Notes under the pieces: generated by a model
Databases searched by the model: none
The model's input: the letters and a program-made list of their open reading frames with translations, nothing else
Told to the model about the DNA's origin: nothing
Assembly (NCBI GenBank): GCA_021737085.1
Contig: JAIPEP010000007.1
Span: 1 to 42,368 of the forward strand
Reading direction: 5' to 3'
DNA from: Desulfohalobiaceae bacterium
Lineage (GTDB): Bacteria > Desulfobacterota > Desulfovibrionia > Desulfovibrionales > Desulfothermaceae
Length of the DNA: 42,368 bases
Position numbers and translations under genes: made by a program
Part shown: positions 1 to 7,912 of the stretch, in pieces
Layout of the letters: each line of letters opens with the position of its first letter
Numbering within the stretch: the stretch's first letter is position 1

Positions 1-908
1 CCTAGGGATTCCTCAAGGCTGAAGGCATCGCTTTCCTCGATCTCCTCCGAGGACTCCACCTCCTCTTCGAAGGAGGCCAGCTTGTCCTCGCCATGTAATT
101 CACGGAAAAAACGGTCAATAAAGGCATCTAGATCGCTTTTTAGGGCCACACGAGGCTCGATTGCGCTGGTTCCCAGAATGAATCGGATGGCGTCCAGCTT
201 ATTCAGATCTTCCGGATTGACCATGAGCACATTGACATTACTGCCGTTCTTGGCCAACGGAACCCAGTTGTTCTGTTTCAAAAAGCTCGCGTTCAGATTG
301 TGGTGCTCAAGGAGGTCCAGAGGGGGATCGATTTTTTCGTCAAAGGCAACAAACGGCACATCGTAGTATACACTGAGGGATCCTCCCACACTTTCCTTGC
401 TTATCCCGTAGTCGTTTAGCAGGATCTCTTCTGGGGCTCGCTCCTCACTTTCCGCCCCCTTCAGGACCTGGTTGATCTGATCCCGGCTCAGCTCCCCCTT
501 TTCCAAAAGAAGATCGAATCTGGTTTGTTGGCTCTTGTTGCCTTTGTTTAATTCTTGGAGACGCTTATCCAGTTCGGGGAAGTCCGGGTCCAATTCCTTG
601 ATCTGCAATAGGGTAAGCCGGGCCAAGTTGTATTTTTCCTGTTGGGCGTAGGCGAGCCCCAGGCGATAATAGAGATGGGCCCTTTCCTGCGCAGGATACG
701 AATCCTCGGCCAGAGACTGGCTCAAGAAATCGACAATTTCTTGAGGCATATCCAAATATTTCAGGCAATCAACGATGCGGTCCAAAATGTTGATATTCTT
801 GGCACCCTGACCATAGGCCTGAATCAGGAACTCGAAAGCCTGATTGTAATCCCCTTTCTCAAAAAGGGTATTTCCCTTTTCTATCATCTGGTTTGCGGCA
901 GTTGACAT
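1..908 (-). CDS. GspE/PilB-type secretion ATPase, N-terminal part (partial)
   Basis: The frame starts at the ATG at 908, with AAGGA nine bases upstream, and leaves the window at base 1, so about 302 N-terminal residues are visible. Residues about 1-105 look like tetratricopeptide-type helical repeats (alternating Leu/Ala/Tyr pattern, e.g. LYYRLGLAYAQQEKYNLA). Residues about 130-260 match the MshEN/T2SSE_N regulatory domain that precedes the ATPase in type II secretion and type IV pilus motors: the run LLLEKGELSRDQINQVL is followed by a VPFVAFDE segment and a WVPLAKNG/VLMVNPED block. An acidic linker follows. The Walker A/B ATPase core would lie beyond the left edge and is not seen, so the choice between GspE, PilB and a related motor is open. 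The TPR extension ahead of MshEN is less usual. It is separated by a long gap from the divergent hflK. Confidence 0.72.
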   Translation of the reverse strand, partial: MSTAANQMIEKGNTLFEKGDYNQAFEFLIQAYGQGAKNINILDRIVDCLKYLDMPQEIVDFLSQSLAEDSYPAQERAHLYYRLGLAYAQQEKYNLARLTLLQIKELDPDFPELDKRLQELNKGNKSQQTRFDLLLEKGELSRDQINQVLKGAESEERAPEEILLNDYGISKESVGGSLSVYYDVPFVAFDEKIDPPLDLLEHHNLNASFLKQNNWVPLAKNGSNVNVLMVNPEDLNKLDAIRFILGTSAIEPRVALKSDLDAFIDRFFRELHGEDKLASFEEEVESSEEIEESDAFSLEESL

Positions 909-994
909 AATACAAAATCCTTAAAAATATACTATTCCGGCTGAGCGCAGTCCTAGGCGCTCCTTGTTTCTTTTCCCACCCCATCGGTGGCTAT

Positions 995-1028
995 TTCCCG
1001 TCCGGAAAGAGGACTTTCCGGACGGGAA
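995..1028. repeat. Perfect 15-bp inverted repeat (hairpin)
   Basis: TTCCCGTCCGGAAAG (995-1009) is followed by a four-base loop AGGA and its exact reverse complement (1014-1028). No T-run follows on either strand, so it does not look like an ordinary intrinsic terminator. A related partial motif (TTTCCGGTCCG) occurs about 40 bases further on. It lies in the divergent gap between the secretion ATPase gene and hflK. Its role is unknown: REP-like repeat, protein-binding site or RNA stem are all possible. Confidence 0.8.
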
Positions 1029-1150
1029 CCAGATAGGCTCTCCCTCCCCTCGGCTTCCTTTCCGGTCCGAAAAGGGAGTGTGGTCCCTGCAGCCAGGTTT
1101 AGGAAGAGCTTTGCTGGAGTGGAGCTGTTTTTTCAGGACAAAAAAATACT

Positions 1151-1460
1151 ACTACAACGTAACTTCGCTCATTTTAAGCCGCAGCCGGGGAGTTGCCTGT
1201 GCTCATTGATCGGATTGCGCCAATGTTTTCCGCCGAGGCGAAGGAAAAGCGCTTTGTGCAGCGCAAAAGGCAGCATGCCCTTCCAAGGGCACACGTGCTT
1301 TTCCTTTTGACCCGTGTTCTTGATTCAAGGGGTCATGCCCGCATCACAAAGCGCCCGGAGCCGAGGCGAGAAAACACCCTTCACCCACTTCGTAAAGTGG
1401 GTGAAGGGTCAGCCGGAGCAAAAGGCAACTCCCCGGCAAGGCGCAAACTTACGTTGTAGT
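1151..1460. repeat. 310-bp nested palindromic element (possible MITE or structured RNA)
   Basis: The ends form a perfect 12-bp inverted repeat, ACTACAACGTAA (1151-1162) and its complement (1449-1460). Inside are further nested arms: GCCGGGGAGTTGCC (1184-1197) with its exact complement (1424-1437), GCGCTTTGTG (about 1249-1258) with CACAAAGCGC (about 1345-1354), TGACCC with GGGTCA near the centre, and a 15-bp perfect side hairpin with loop CGTA (1376-1409). ATACT occurs at 1146-1150 and again at 1462-1466, a possible short target duplication that is off by one base. A degenerate relative occurs at about 25905-26034. There is no transposase frame, so this is a non-autonomous repeat or a large folded RNA. 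Confidence 0.65.
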
Positions 1461-1546
1461 GATACTGTGCTACTTTATAACGGACTCTTCAGGCACAAGA
1501 TTTACGTTTTTTGAGAATTCATTATTATTTTACACCTGTAGACAAG

Positions 1547-1600
1547 GTTGAGTCAATGACTGCCTTTTGACATGAGGAAACTCCTTGACCTTGGCTCAAC
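1547..1600. promoter_or_regulatory. Inverted repeat, possible operator upstream of hflK
   Basis: GTTGAGTCAA at 1547-1556 is mirrored by TTGGCTCAAC at 1591-1600 (one mismatch). The second arm abuts TTGACC (1585-1590), with GATAAT at 1606-1611 (15-base spacer) or TAATGC at 1608-1613 (17-base spacer), which could be a weak sigma-70 promoter for hflKC. The position is right for an operator, but no regulator is known; this is inference from symmetry and spacing only. Confidence 0.3.
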
Positions 1601-1767
1601 TCTTGGATAATGCTTGTATTTTCTTCTGATCGCATTTGGCCTCCCGGTAGGCTACCGATGCCCTTCCGACTCTGGAGATCCGGAAGGATCGCACTGCCCA
1701 TGGCTGACTCAATATGGTGCAAAGGATGTGACTGCAAAAGAACACTGAGCTACAATAGGCAGGGAAT

Positions 1768-2877
1768 ATGAATTGGGACTGGGATCGACTCCAGCAACAG
1801 CGGCGCAACAGGCAGGGCGGCGGAGACGGCGGCGGGCGGCCGTCCCCTGACTGGGAAGAGCTAAAGCGCAAGCTAAGCCAATTGACCAGACTGAGGATCT
1901 CTGGAGTAGGGATCCTCATCGGTCTCATAGTTTTGCTCTGGCTCGCCAGCGGGATCTATATTGTGGACCCCGACGAAGTGGGCGTGGTGAAGCGATTCGG
2001 GGCCTATACCCGAACGGTGCAATCTGGTCCACACTACCATCTGCCCTATCCGGTGGAGACGGTGCAGACCCCCAGCGTTACCACTGTGCGGCGTATCGAG
2101 ATCGGCTTCAGGACCCCGGAGGGCACCTCGAAGCTGATCAAGGCCAAATTCCGCAAGGTCCCCAAAGAGGCGCTCATGCTTACCGGGGACGAGAATCTAG
2201 TCAATGTGCAGTACACCGTGCAGTACACCATTAAGAACGCAGAGAAGTATCTCTTCCAGATCAGTCAGCCCCGTACAGCGGTCAAGGAGGCAGCCGAGGC
2301 CTCCATGCGCGACGTGGTGGGAGATAACGAGATCTCTGATATTCTGACCACGCAGAAGTTCGAGATACAGAACGAATCCCAAGAGCTTCTGCAGGATATC
2401 CTGGACAGCTACAATAGCGGGATCCAGGTCTCCTCGGTCAAGATGCAGGATGTACATCCTCCGGACCAGGTTAGGGACGCCTTCAAGGACGTGGCTAGTG
2501 CGCGTGAGGACAAGAGCACCCTGATAAATCAGGCCCAGGCCTACCGCAATAAGATTATTCCCGAGGCGCGCGGCCAGGTCGCGAGTATCCGGAACGAGGC
2601 AGAGGCGTACAAGGAGACCAAGGTTCGCCAAGCCAGGGGCGAGGCAGCCCGATTCGACAAGCTTTTAAAACAGTACCGCAAGGCGAAGCGCATCACGCGC
2701 AAGCGCCTCTATCTGGAGGCCATGCAGGATGTCTTGGGCGATGTGCAGCAGAAGACTATCCTGACGGACAGCGCCTCGGAAAACATGGTTCCCTTTCTCC
2801 CCCTGAACCAGCCCTCAGGGACAAAGCGGGGCTTACCTGGCGAGGCGGGGCAAAAGCAAAGCTCAGGAGACAATTAG
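1768..2877 (+). CDS. hflK: HflK, SPFH-domain regulator of FtsH protease
   Basis: This 369-residue protein is the larger partner of the HflK-HflC membrane complex, which surrounds FtsH and limits its proteolysis of membrane and regulatory proteins. Residues 1-40 are an Arg/Gln/Gly-rich cytoplasmic tail with a GGGDGGGR run, typical of HflK. One membrane segment spans about 43-63, followed by the SPFH domain opening with YIVDPDEVGVVKRFG. The end is a charged coiled-coil region with EARGQVASIRNEAEAYKE, then a short hydrophilic tail. E. coli HflK is slightly longer (419 residues). AGGCAGGGA precedes the ATG. The hflC start lies two bases after the stop and its ribosome binding site is inside hflK, so the two are translated together. 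Confidence 0.95.
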   Translation: MNWDWDRLQQQRRNRQGGGDGGGRPSPDWEELKRKLSQLTRLRISGVGILIGLIVLLWLASGIYIVDPDEVGVVKRFGAYTRTVQSGPHYHLPYPVETVQTPSVTTVRRIEIGFRTPEGTSKLIKAKFRKVPKEALMLTGDENLVNVQYTVQYTIKNAEKYLFQISQPRTAVKEAAEASMRDVVGDNEISDILTTQKFEIQNESQELLQDILDSYNSGIQVSSVKMQDVHPPDQVRDAFKDVASAREDKSTLINQAQAYRNKIIPEARGQVASIRNEAEAYKETKVRQARGEAARFDKLLKQYRKAKRITRKRLYLEAMQDVLGDVQQKTILTDSASENMVPFLPLNQPSGTKRGLPGEAGQKQSSGDN

Positions 2878-2879
2878 CC

Positions 2880-3758
2880 ATGGCCCAAATCAAATCCTCG
2901 CCTCTGGCGATCGTGGTGGTCCTGGTCCTTCTACTGCTGGGGATATCCCAGAGCGTGTATACGGTGGACCAGACCGAACGGGGCCTTCTATTGCAGATGG
3001 GCGATCCAGTCACGGCGAACGTAGCTCCCGGACTGCACTTCAAGATCCCTTTGATCCAGAAGGCAGTAACCTACGATCATCGCATTCTGGAATACGACGC
3101 CCAGCCCAAGGAAGTGGTCACCAAGGAGAAAAAGGCCTTGGTGGTGGACAACTACGCCCGCTGGCGGATCGAGGACCCCCTGACCTTCTATCGCACTGCG
3201 AGATCGGTGGACGGAGGGCTCTCCAGGCTTAACGACATTGTCTACTCCCAGCTCCGGGTGGCCCTGGGCAAGCATACCCTCAACGAGATCGTCACCACCA
3301 AGCGTAACAAGATTATGCAAAACGTTGCCCTTCAGGCGAAAAAGGAGCTTGGCCAATTCGGGATCGAGTTGCTCGATGTGCGGATCAAGCGGACCGACCT
3401 GCCGGAGGAGAACCAGAAGGCAATTTTTGAGCGCATGCGTTCCGAACGGCAGCAACAGGCCCGCCAATATCGATCCGAAGGAAGGGAAAAAGCGGAGGAG
3501 ATCAGGGCCGAGGCGGAAAAAAAGCGTTCCATTATGCTCTCCGAGGCCCGACGCAAGGCCCAGTCCTTACGAGGCGAGGGAGATGCAAAAGCAACCGCGG
3601 TGTACGCCGCTTCCTACAGTAAGGCCCCTGAATTCTATGCCTTTACCCGCAGCATGGAACTCTACCGCCAGAGCCTGAGCAACCGGACCAACCTGCTTTT
3701 GACCCCTAAGAGCGATCTCTTCCGGTATTTCCGCTCCATGGAGGGCCAGAAGAAATAA
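2880..3758 (+). CDS. hflC: HflC, partner SPFH protein of HflK
   Basis: A 292-residue SPFH protein with one N-terminal membrane anchor (about residues 8-26, ending in SQSVYTVDQTERG) and a periplasmic SPFH domain with the HflC signatures PGLHFKIPLIQKAVTYDHRILEYD and DNYARWRIEDPL. A long coiled coil follows (EEIRAEAEKKRSIMLSEARR), then the conserved YAFTRSMELYRQSL block. It pairs with HflK to control FtsH. CAGGAGA before the ATG lies inside the end of hflK. The gene ends 37 bases before the stop of the convergent lpxB; the gap holds a short AGCGGG/CCCGCT hairpin that may separate the two transcripts. Confidence 0.95.
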   Translation: MAQIKSSPLAIVVVLVLLLLGISQSVYTVDQTERGLLLQMGDPVTANVAPGLHFKIPLIQKAVTYDHRILEYDAQPKEVVTKEKKALVVDNYARWRIEDPLTFYRTARSVDGGLSRLNDIVYSQLRVALGKHTLNEIVTTKRNKIMQNVALQAKKELGQFGIELLDVRIKRTDLPEENQKAIFERMRSERQQQARQYRSEGREKAEEIRAEAEKKRSIMLSEARRKAQSLRGEGDAKATAVYAASYSKAPEFYAFTRSMELYRQSLSNRTNLLLTPKSDLFRYFRSMEGQKK

Positions 3759-3795
3759 CTCAGCGGGACCCCAGCCCCGCTTACTGCCCTGCCTG

Positions 3796-4992
3796 TTATC
3801 CTTCCGCGGGTGTTGTTTTCTCCCAGCATTCTCCGCGTGAGGACTGTAGATCCCTGTATATGATGCGGGCGCTCTCCTCGGCGGCATGCTTTTGTCCCAG
3901 TTCTTCGCGCAGGGTCTGGAGCTCGTCCCGGATGCGCTGCAGTTGAACAGGATTTTGCAGCCAACTTGCGGCCTGTTCCGCAAAAAGCTCTGCCCTGGCC
4001 TGGGATTGAAGGAACTCGGGAAAAACCTCGCGTTGTAGAATGAGATTGGGCAGGCTGATCCAGGTAACATCCACTGCCAGCTTGGCCACGGCGTAGCTCA
4101 ACCCGGAGAGTTTGTAGGCAACTATGGCGGGCGTTCCGAGAAGAGCGCATTCCAGGCTGGCAGTGCCGGAGGTGGTGAGTGCCAGGGCACAGGATCGTAT
4201 CCTTTCGTAGCGCTCTGGAAAAGGACAAATGCTCACTTGCACCTCTTGGGGCCACAAAGCGGTCAGTTCCTCGTTCTCCACACTGGGGGCCCGGATTAGA
4301 TGGAAGTCCAGGTCCGGGATCCGCTGCTGAAGGATGCGGGCAGCTTCGGCGAATTGGGGAAGGAGCTTGCGAATCTCCATTTTACGGCTGCCAGGAAGAA
4401 CGGCGATGCGACGAGGATAAGGGTGCTGCTCTTCTGGGGAAGGGATGCCGATATAGTGTACGAGGGGATGCCCCACGAAATCGGCCCGCACGTTGTGCTC
4501 AGCGTAGAAGGACTGCTCGAAGGGAAGGATGCACAGCATGCGCCGGATGTGTTTGCGGATGAAGTTGACCCGGCCTTTACGCCAGGCCCAGACCTGGGGA
4601 CTGATGTAGTAGTACACCGGAATGCCCAGCTTGGAGGCCATCTTGGCCACTCGGAAATGAAAGTCCGGGGCGTCGAGGAGCACCAGGCAGCTGGGGCGTC
4701 TCTGGCGCAGGGTCCGCCTGATGCGGCGAAAGAGGGCAAGGATGCGGGGAAGGAGGCCCAGGACCTCGCTGATGCCCATGGCAGAAATATCCTCCGCCCG
4801 GGCCACGCTTTCCAGCCCTTCGCTGCGCATTAGCTCTCCGCCGATGCCCAGAAAGGTTAGATGGGGATCGTGATTGCGCAAGGACCGCATGAGATCCGCA
4901 CCGTGAAGATCCGCCGAGGTCTCCACCGCGCTGATCCAGATGGGACCGCCTGCTGTTGCCGAAGGGGCTTCAGGGAATGCTTCGCGACTCAC
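3796..4992 (-). CDS. lpxB: Lipid-A-disaccharide synthase
   Basis: A 398-residue GT-B glycosyltransferase (family GT19) that joins UDP-2,3-diacylglucosamine to lipid X to make the lipid A disaccharide at the inner membrane. The N-terminus carries the conserved ISAVETSADLHGADLM, then FLGIGGELMRSEGLES, DAPDFHFRVAK and YYYISPQVWAWRKGR, all diagnostic of LpxB. The C-terminal half has VLPGSRKMEIRKLLPQF and TTSGTASLECALLGTPAIVAYK. Length matches the family (E. coli 382). The start is a GTG at 4992 with GGAG five bases upstream. It lies 150 bases after pnp on the same strand, at the end of the large operon, and converges on hflC. It implies an outer membrane with lipid A. Confidence 0.95.
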   Translation of the reverse strand: MSREAFPEAPSATAGGPIWISAVETSADLHGADLMRSLRNHDPHLTFLGIGGELMRSEGLESVARAEDISAMGISEVLGLLPRILALFRRIRRTLRQRRPSCLVLLDAPDFHFRVAKMASKLGIPVYYYISPQVWAWRKGRVNFIRKHIRRMLCILPFEQSFYAEHNVRADFVGHPLVHYIGIPSPEEQHPYPRRIAVLPGSRKMEIRKLLPQFAEAARILQQRIPDLDFHLIRAPSVENEELTALWPQEVQVSICPFPERYERIRSCALALTTSGTASLECALLGTPAIVAYKLSGLSYAVAKLAVDVTWISLPNLILQREVFPEFLQSQARAELFAEQAASWLQNPVQLQRIRDELQTLREELGQKHAAEESARIIYRDLQSSRGECWEKTTPAEG

Positions 4993-5142
4993 GCGCGCTC
5001 CGGTAGGCGAACCCCCGCAGTAATGCCACGGGAATGCGTCCGCACCGAGTCGGCGTTTTGTAGGGCCCTTTGATTCGGCACGGACTGGATTTCCTGTACC
5101 TATGTATGATGGATGAGGGATCCGGACCGCGGCGCGCGGATG

Positions 5143-7452
5143 CTATTCCTTGTTTCGCTCCGACCCGCCGGACCGGGGCTGGCCACTGGGATTCTTGTCC
5201 TTGTGAGGCGGCCCGGATTTTTTGTTCTGCCCGCCGCGGTCTTTGAAGCCCCTGTCCGGGCCTCCGCGACCTTTCGGACCCCTGTCCGGGCCACCTCCCT
5301 TGCCGCCGCGAGGACCGGACTCAGAAGCGTCGAAGGTACCCCCTTCCTCCTCTATGAGCACCGCCTTGCGGCTCAGTCGGATTTTGCCCGTCCCCTGCTC
5401 GATCTCAATGACCTTCACAGTGAGCTTGTCCCCGCTGGAGACGAACTTGTGGATGTCCTCCACGCGGCCCTTGTCCAGCTGGGAGATGTGCGCCAAGCCC
5501 TCCACGCCGGGAAGGATCTCCACGAAGGCCCCGAAATCCTTTACCGATTTCACCGTGCCCGTATAGGTCTTGTTCAGCTCCGGCTTCTGATCGTAGAAGA
5601 GCACCCTTTCGATGGTATCCTCCAGGGACTGGCTCGTGGGGGCGAAGATGGAGATCTGGCCATTGTCCTCTATATCGATGGAGGCCCCGGTCTCCTTGGT
5701 TATAGCCTTGATGTTCTTGCCCCCCGGCCCGATCACGTCCTTGATCCGATCCGGATCCACTTCCAGGATCTTGAGCTGCGGGGCGTGTTCGGACAGGCTC
5801 TGCCTGGGCTGCTCCAGGACCTGGCCCATTTGCTCCAGGATACTCAGGCGGGCCTCTCTTCCCTGGGCCAGCGCCTGCACCAGGATGTCCCGGGATATTC
5901 CCGTAACTTTGATATCCATCTGGATTCCGGTGATGCCTTCTCTGCTTCCCGCCACCTTGAAGTCCATGTCCCCCAGGTGGTCTTCGTCGCCCATGATATC
6001 GGTCAAAACGTGGAAATCGCCCCCTTCCTTGATCAGGCCCATGGCGATGCCTGCTATAGGCGCGGAAATAGGGACTCCAGCGTCCATGAGGGCCAGGCTG
6101 CCCGCGCAGACCGTGGCCATGGAGGAGGATCCGTTGCTTTCCATGATCTCCGAGACGAGGCGAATGGTAAAGGGAAAATCCTCCTGACTGGGCAACACCG
6201 GCAGCAGGGAGCGCTCCGCCAGCACCCCGTGCCCGATTTCTCTCCGGCTGGGGCCGCGCATCATCTTGACTTCCCCCACACAGTAGGGAGGGAAGTTGTA
6301 GTGGACCATGAATCGCTTACTCAGCTCACCAGCCAGGCTTTCGATATGCTGCTCGTCCTGGGTCCCGCCCAGGGTGATCGCCCCCAGTGCCTTCGTTTCC
6401 CCGCGGGCGAAGACTGCGGAGCCGTGCACCCGTGGCAAAAGGCCTACCTCGATCCCCAGGCTGCGGATCTCCTCCAAGGAGCGGCCGTCGATGCGCCTAC
6501 CGTCCCGTATGGTCCAGCCGCGCACGATCTCCGCCTCCAGCTCCTGGAAGTACTTGGAGACGTAATTCAGTCTCTCTGGCTCCTCTGGGTGCCGCTCGGC
6601 CATGGCCTGTTGCAGCTCCTCCTTGGCCTGTTTGACAGCCTCTTGACGTTCCAGCTTGCGGGGGACCGCCATCGCCTTTCGCAGGGTTTCGCTTCCCAGC
6701 TCGCGCACTTCGTTACGTATCTCCCAATCGTCGAGGCTCTCCGGGACCTGAATCTTGGGCGTGCCCGCGCTGTCCCGCAGCTGGTGCTGGGTTTCCAGCA
6801 AGGGCTGAATCTGTTTCTGTCCCCAGAAGATGGCGTCCGCCACCAGCTCCTCGGAGCAGAACTGGGCACCGCCTTCCACCATGACCACCGCATCGCTCGA
6901 TGCGGCCAGGATCAGGTTGAGCTGGCTGTAGGCCAGCTCTGCCTGCGTGGGATTCAGGATGAAGTTGTCGTCCACGTAACCTACCCTGGCTCCGGCAATG
7001 GGACCATGGAAGGGGATCTTGGAGATGTTCAGAGCGGTTGAGGCGCCGGTGAGGGCCAGGACATCCGGATCGAAATCCGGATCAGCAGAGAGGACTGTGG
7101 CGATGATCTGCACCTCTTGCTTGAATCCCTCCGGAAAAAGGGGGCGGATGGGGCGATCGATAAGTCTGGAAACCAGGGTCTCTCGCTCGCTCGGCCGACC
7201 GATTTCGCGGCGAAAATAGCTGCCTGGTATCTTGCCCGAGGCGTAGGACATCTCCTGATAATCGACCACGAGAGGCATGAAATCGATGTCGCGCTGCAAG
7301 GGCTGGGTCACCGCGGTAACCAGAACCACAGTGTCACCGCTTTGGACCCAGACCCCTGCGTCCGCTTGATTCGCGAGCTTTCCCGTTTCCAGGACTATAT
7401 CCTTGTCCGCGACCTTACAGCTTACCCGCGTGCTGCTGAGACTTTCTGCCAT
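5143..7452 (-). CDS. pnp: Polynucleotide phosphorylase
   Basis: PNPase degrades RNA 3'-to-5' by phosphorolysis, and its reverse reaction adds nucleotide tails; it acts in the cytoplasm, often in a degradosome. The 769 residues hold two RNase PH-like domains (first with [26 protein letters not shown]-like block; second with [29 protein letters not shown] and the catalytic-site stretch IAGIAMGL...[19 protein letters not shown]). A KH domain follows (about 555-620, [12 protein letters not shown]), then an S1 domain (about 626-700). The last ~69 residues form a Gly/Arg/Lys/Asp-rich low-complexity tail with repeated GGPDRG units, longer than in E. coli (711 residues in all) and probably an RNA-binding extension. 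It follows rpsO by 157 bases, the usual rpsO-pnp order. AGGAG lies 11 bases before the ATG. Confidence 0.96.
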   Translation of the reverse strand: [769 protein letters not shown]

Positions 7453-7609
7453 GATGTTTTGTGCTCCTAACAGTAACGTGTTTTATTTTCGGAAAGGCTC
7501 CTGCTTTGCGGCTTTAATCGGGGCGCTTCCGGACATGCCGCGGCAATGGACGGGGCGGAACTTACCGGAAGAGCCTCCGGGGCCAGCGCACCGCCCAGCT
7601 GCAGGAACT
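7453..7609 (-). promoter_or_regulatory. rpsO-pnp intercistronic leader
   Basis: A 157-base gap on the minus strand between the rpsO stop and pnp start. It contains a short CCGGA/TCCGG stem and GC-rich potential stems. In other bacteria this position holds the RNase III-cleaved pnp leader through which PNPase autoregulates. Only a modest hairpin is seen here, so the regulatory role is inference by position. Confidence 0.3.
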
Positions 7610-7879
7610 CTATTTGCGCAGATTGAGTCTCTTTATCAGGTCGCGGTAGCGATTGATGTCCTTTTTCCGCAAGTAGTTCAAAAGCTTTCTGCGCTGGCCT
7701 ACGAGCTGTAAGAGACCGTTTCGGGAATGGAAGTCGTGCTTGTGGATCTTGAAGTGTTCCGTCAAATGCTCGATCCTGTTGGTGAGCAGCGCGATCTGGA
7801 CTTCCGGAGACCCGGTATCGCTTTCGTGCTGCTTGAATTGGTCGATGATTTCCTGCTTTTTTTCCACGGATAAGGCCAC
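7610..7879 (-). CDS. rpsO: 30S ribosomal protein S15
   Basis: An 89-residue protein identical in length to most S15 proteins. The start is GTG at 7879 with AAGGAGG seven bases upstream. It has the family signatures [36 protein letters not shown] and [15 protein letters not shown]15 binds 16S rRNA in the central domain and nucleates platform assembly. It sits between truB and pnp, the order seen across proteobacteria. The gap to truB is 33 bases. Confidence 0.98.
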   Translation of the reverse strand: MALSVEKKQEIIDQFKQHESDTGSPEVQIALLTNRIEHLTEHFKIHKHDFHSRNGLLQLVGQRRKLLNYLRKKDINRYRDLIKRLNLRK

Positions 7880-7912
7880 AGCGAATCCTCCTTAGTACGG
7901 GTTTTTTTAGTT

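Larger units (their letters stand above)
909..1767. other. Long intergenic region between gspE-like gene and hflK
   Basis: About 860 bases without a convincing gene. It contains a perfect 15-bp inverted repeat at 995-1028, a 310-bp nested palindromic element at 1151-1460 (listed separately), an inverted pair GTTGAGTCAA (1547-1556) / TTGGCTCAAC (1591-1600), a possible sigma-70 promoter for hflK near 1585-1613, and a small hairpin CCTTCCG/CGGAAGG at about 1661-1687. Short open frames here have no ribosome binding sites and are rich in Arg/Pro/Ser, as expected for non-coding GC-rich DNA. Confidence 0.7.

Noticed and set aside
5113-7041. A 642-codon open frame on the plus strand opposite pnp
   Set aside because: It is the antisense of a certain PNPase gene; the high GC content leaves few stops in that frame, the translation has no domain, and no ribosome binding site precedes it.
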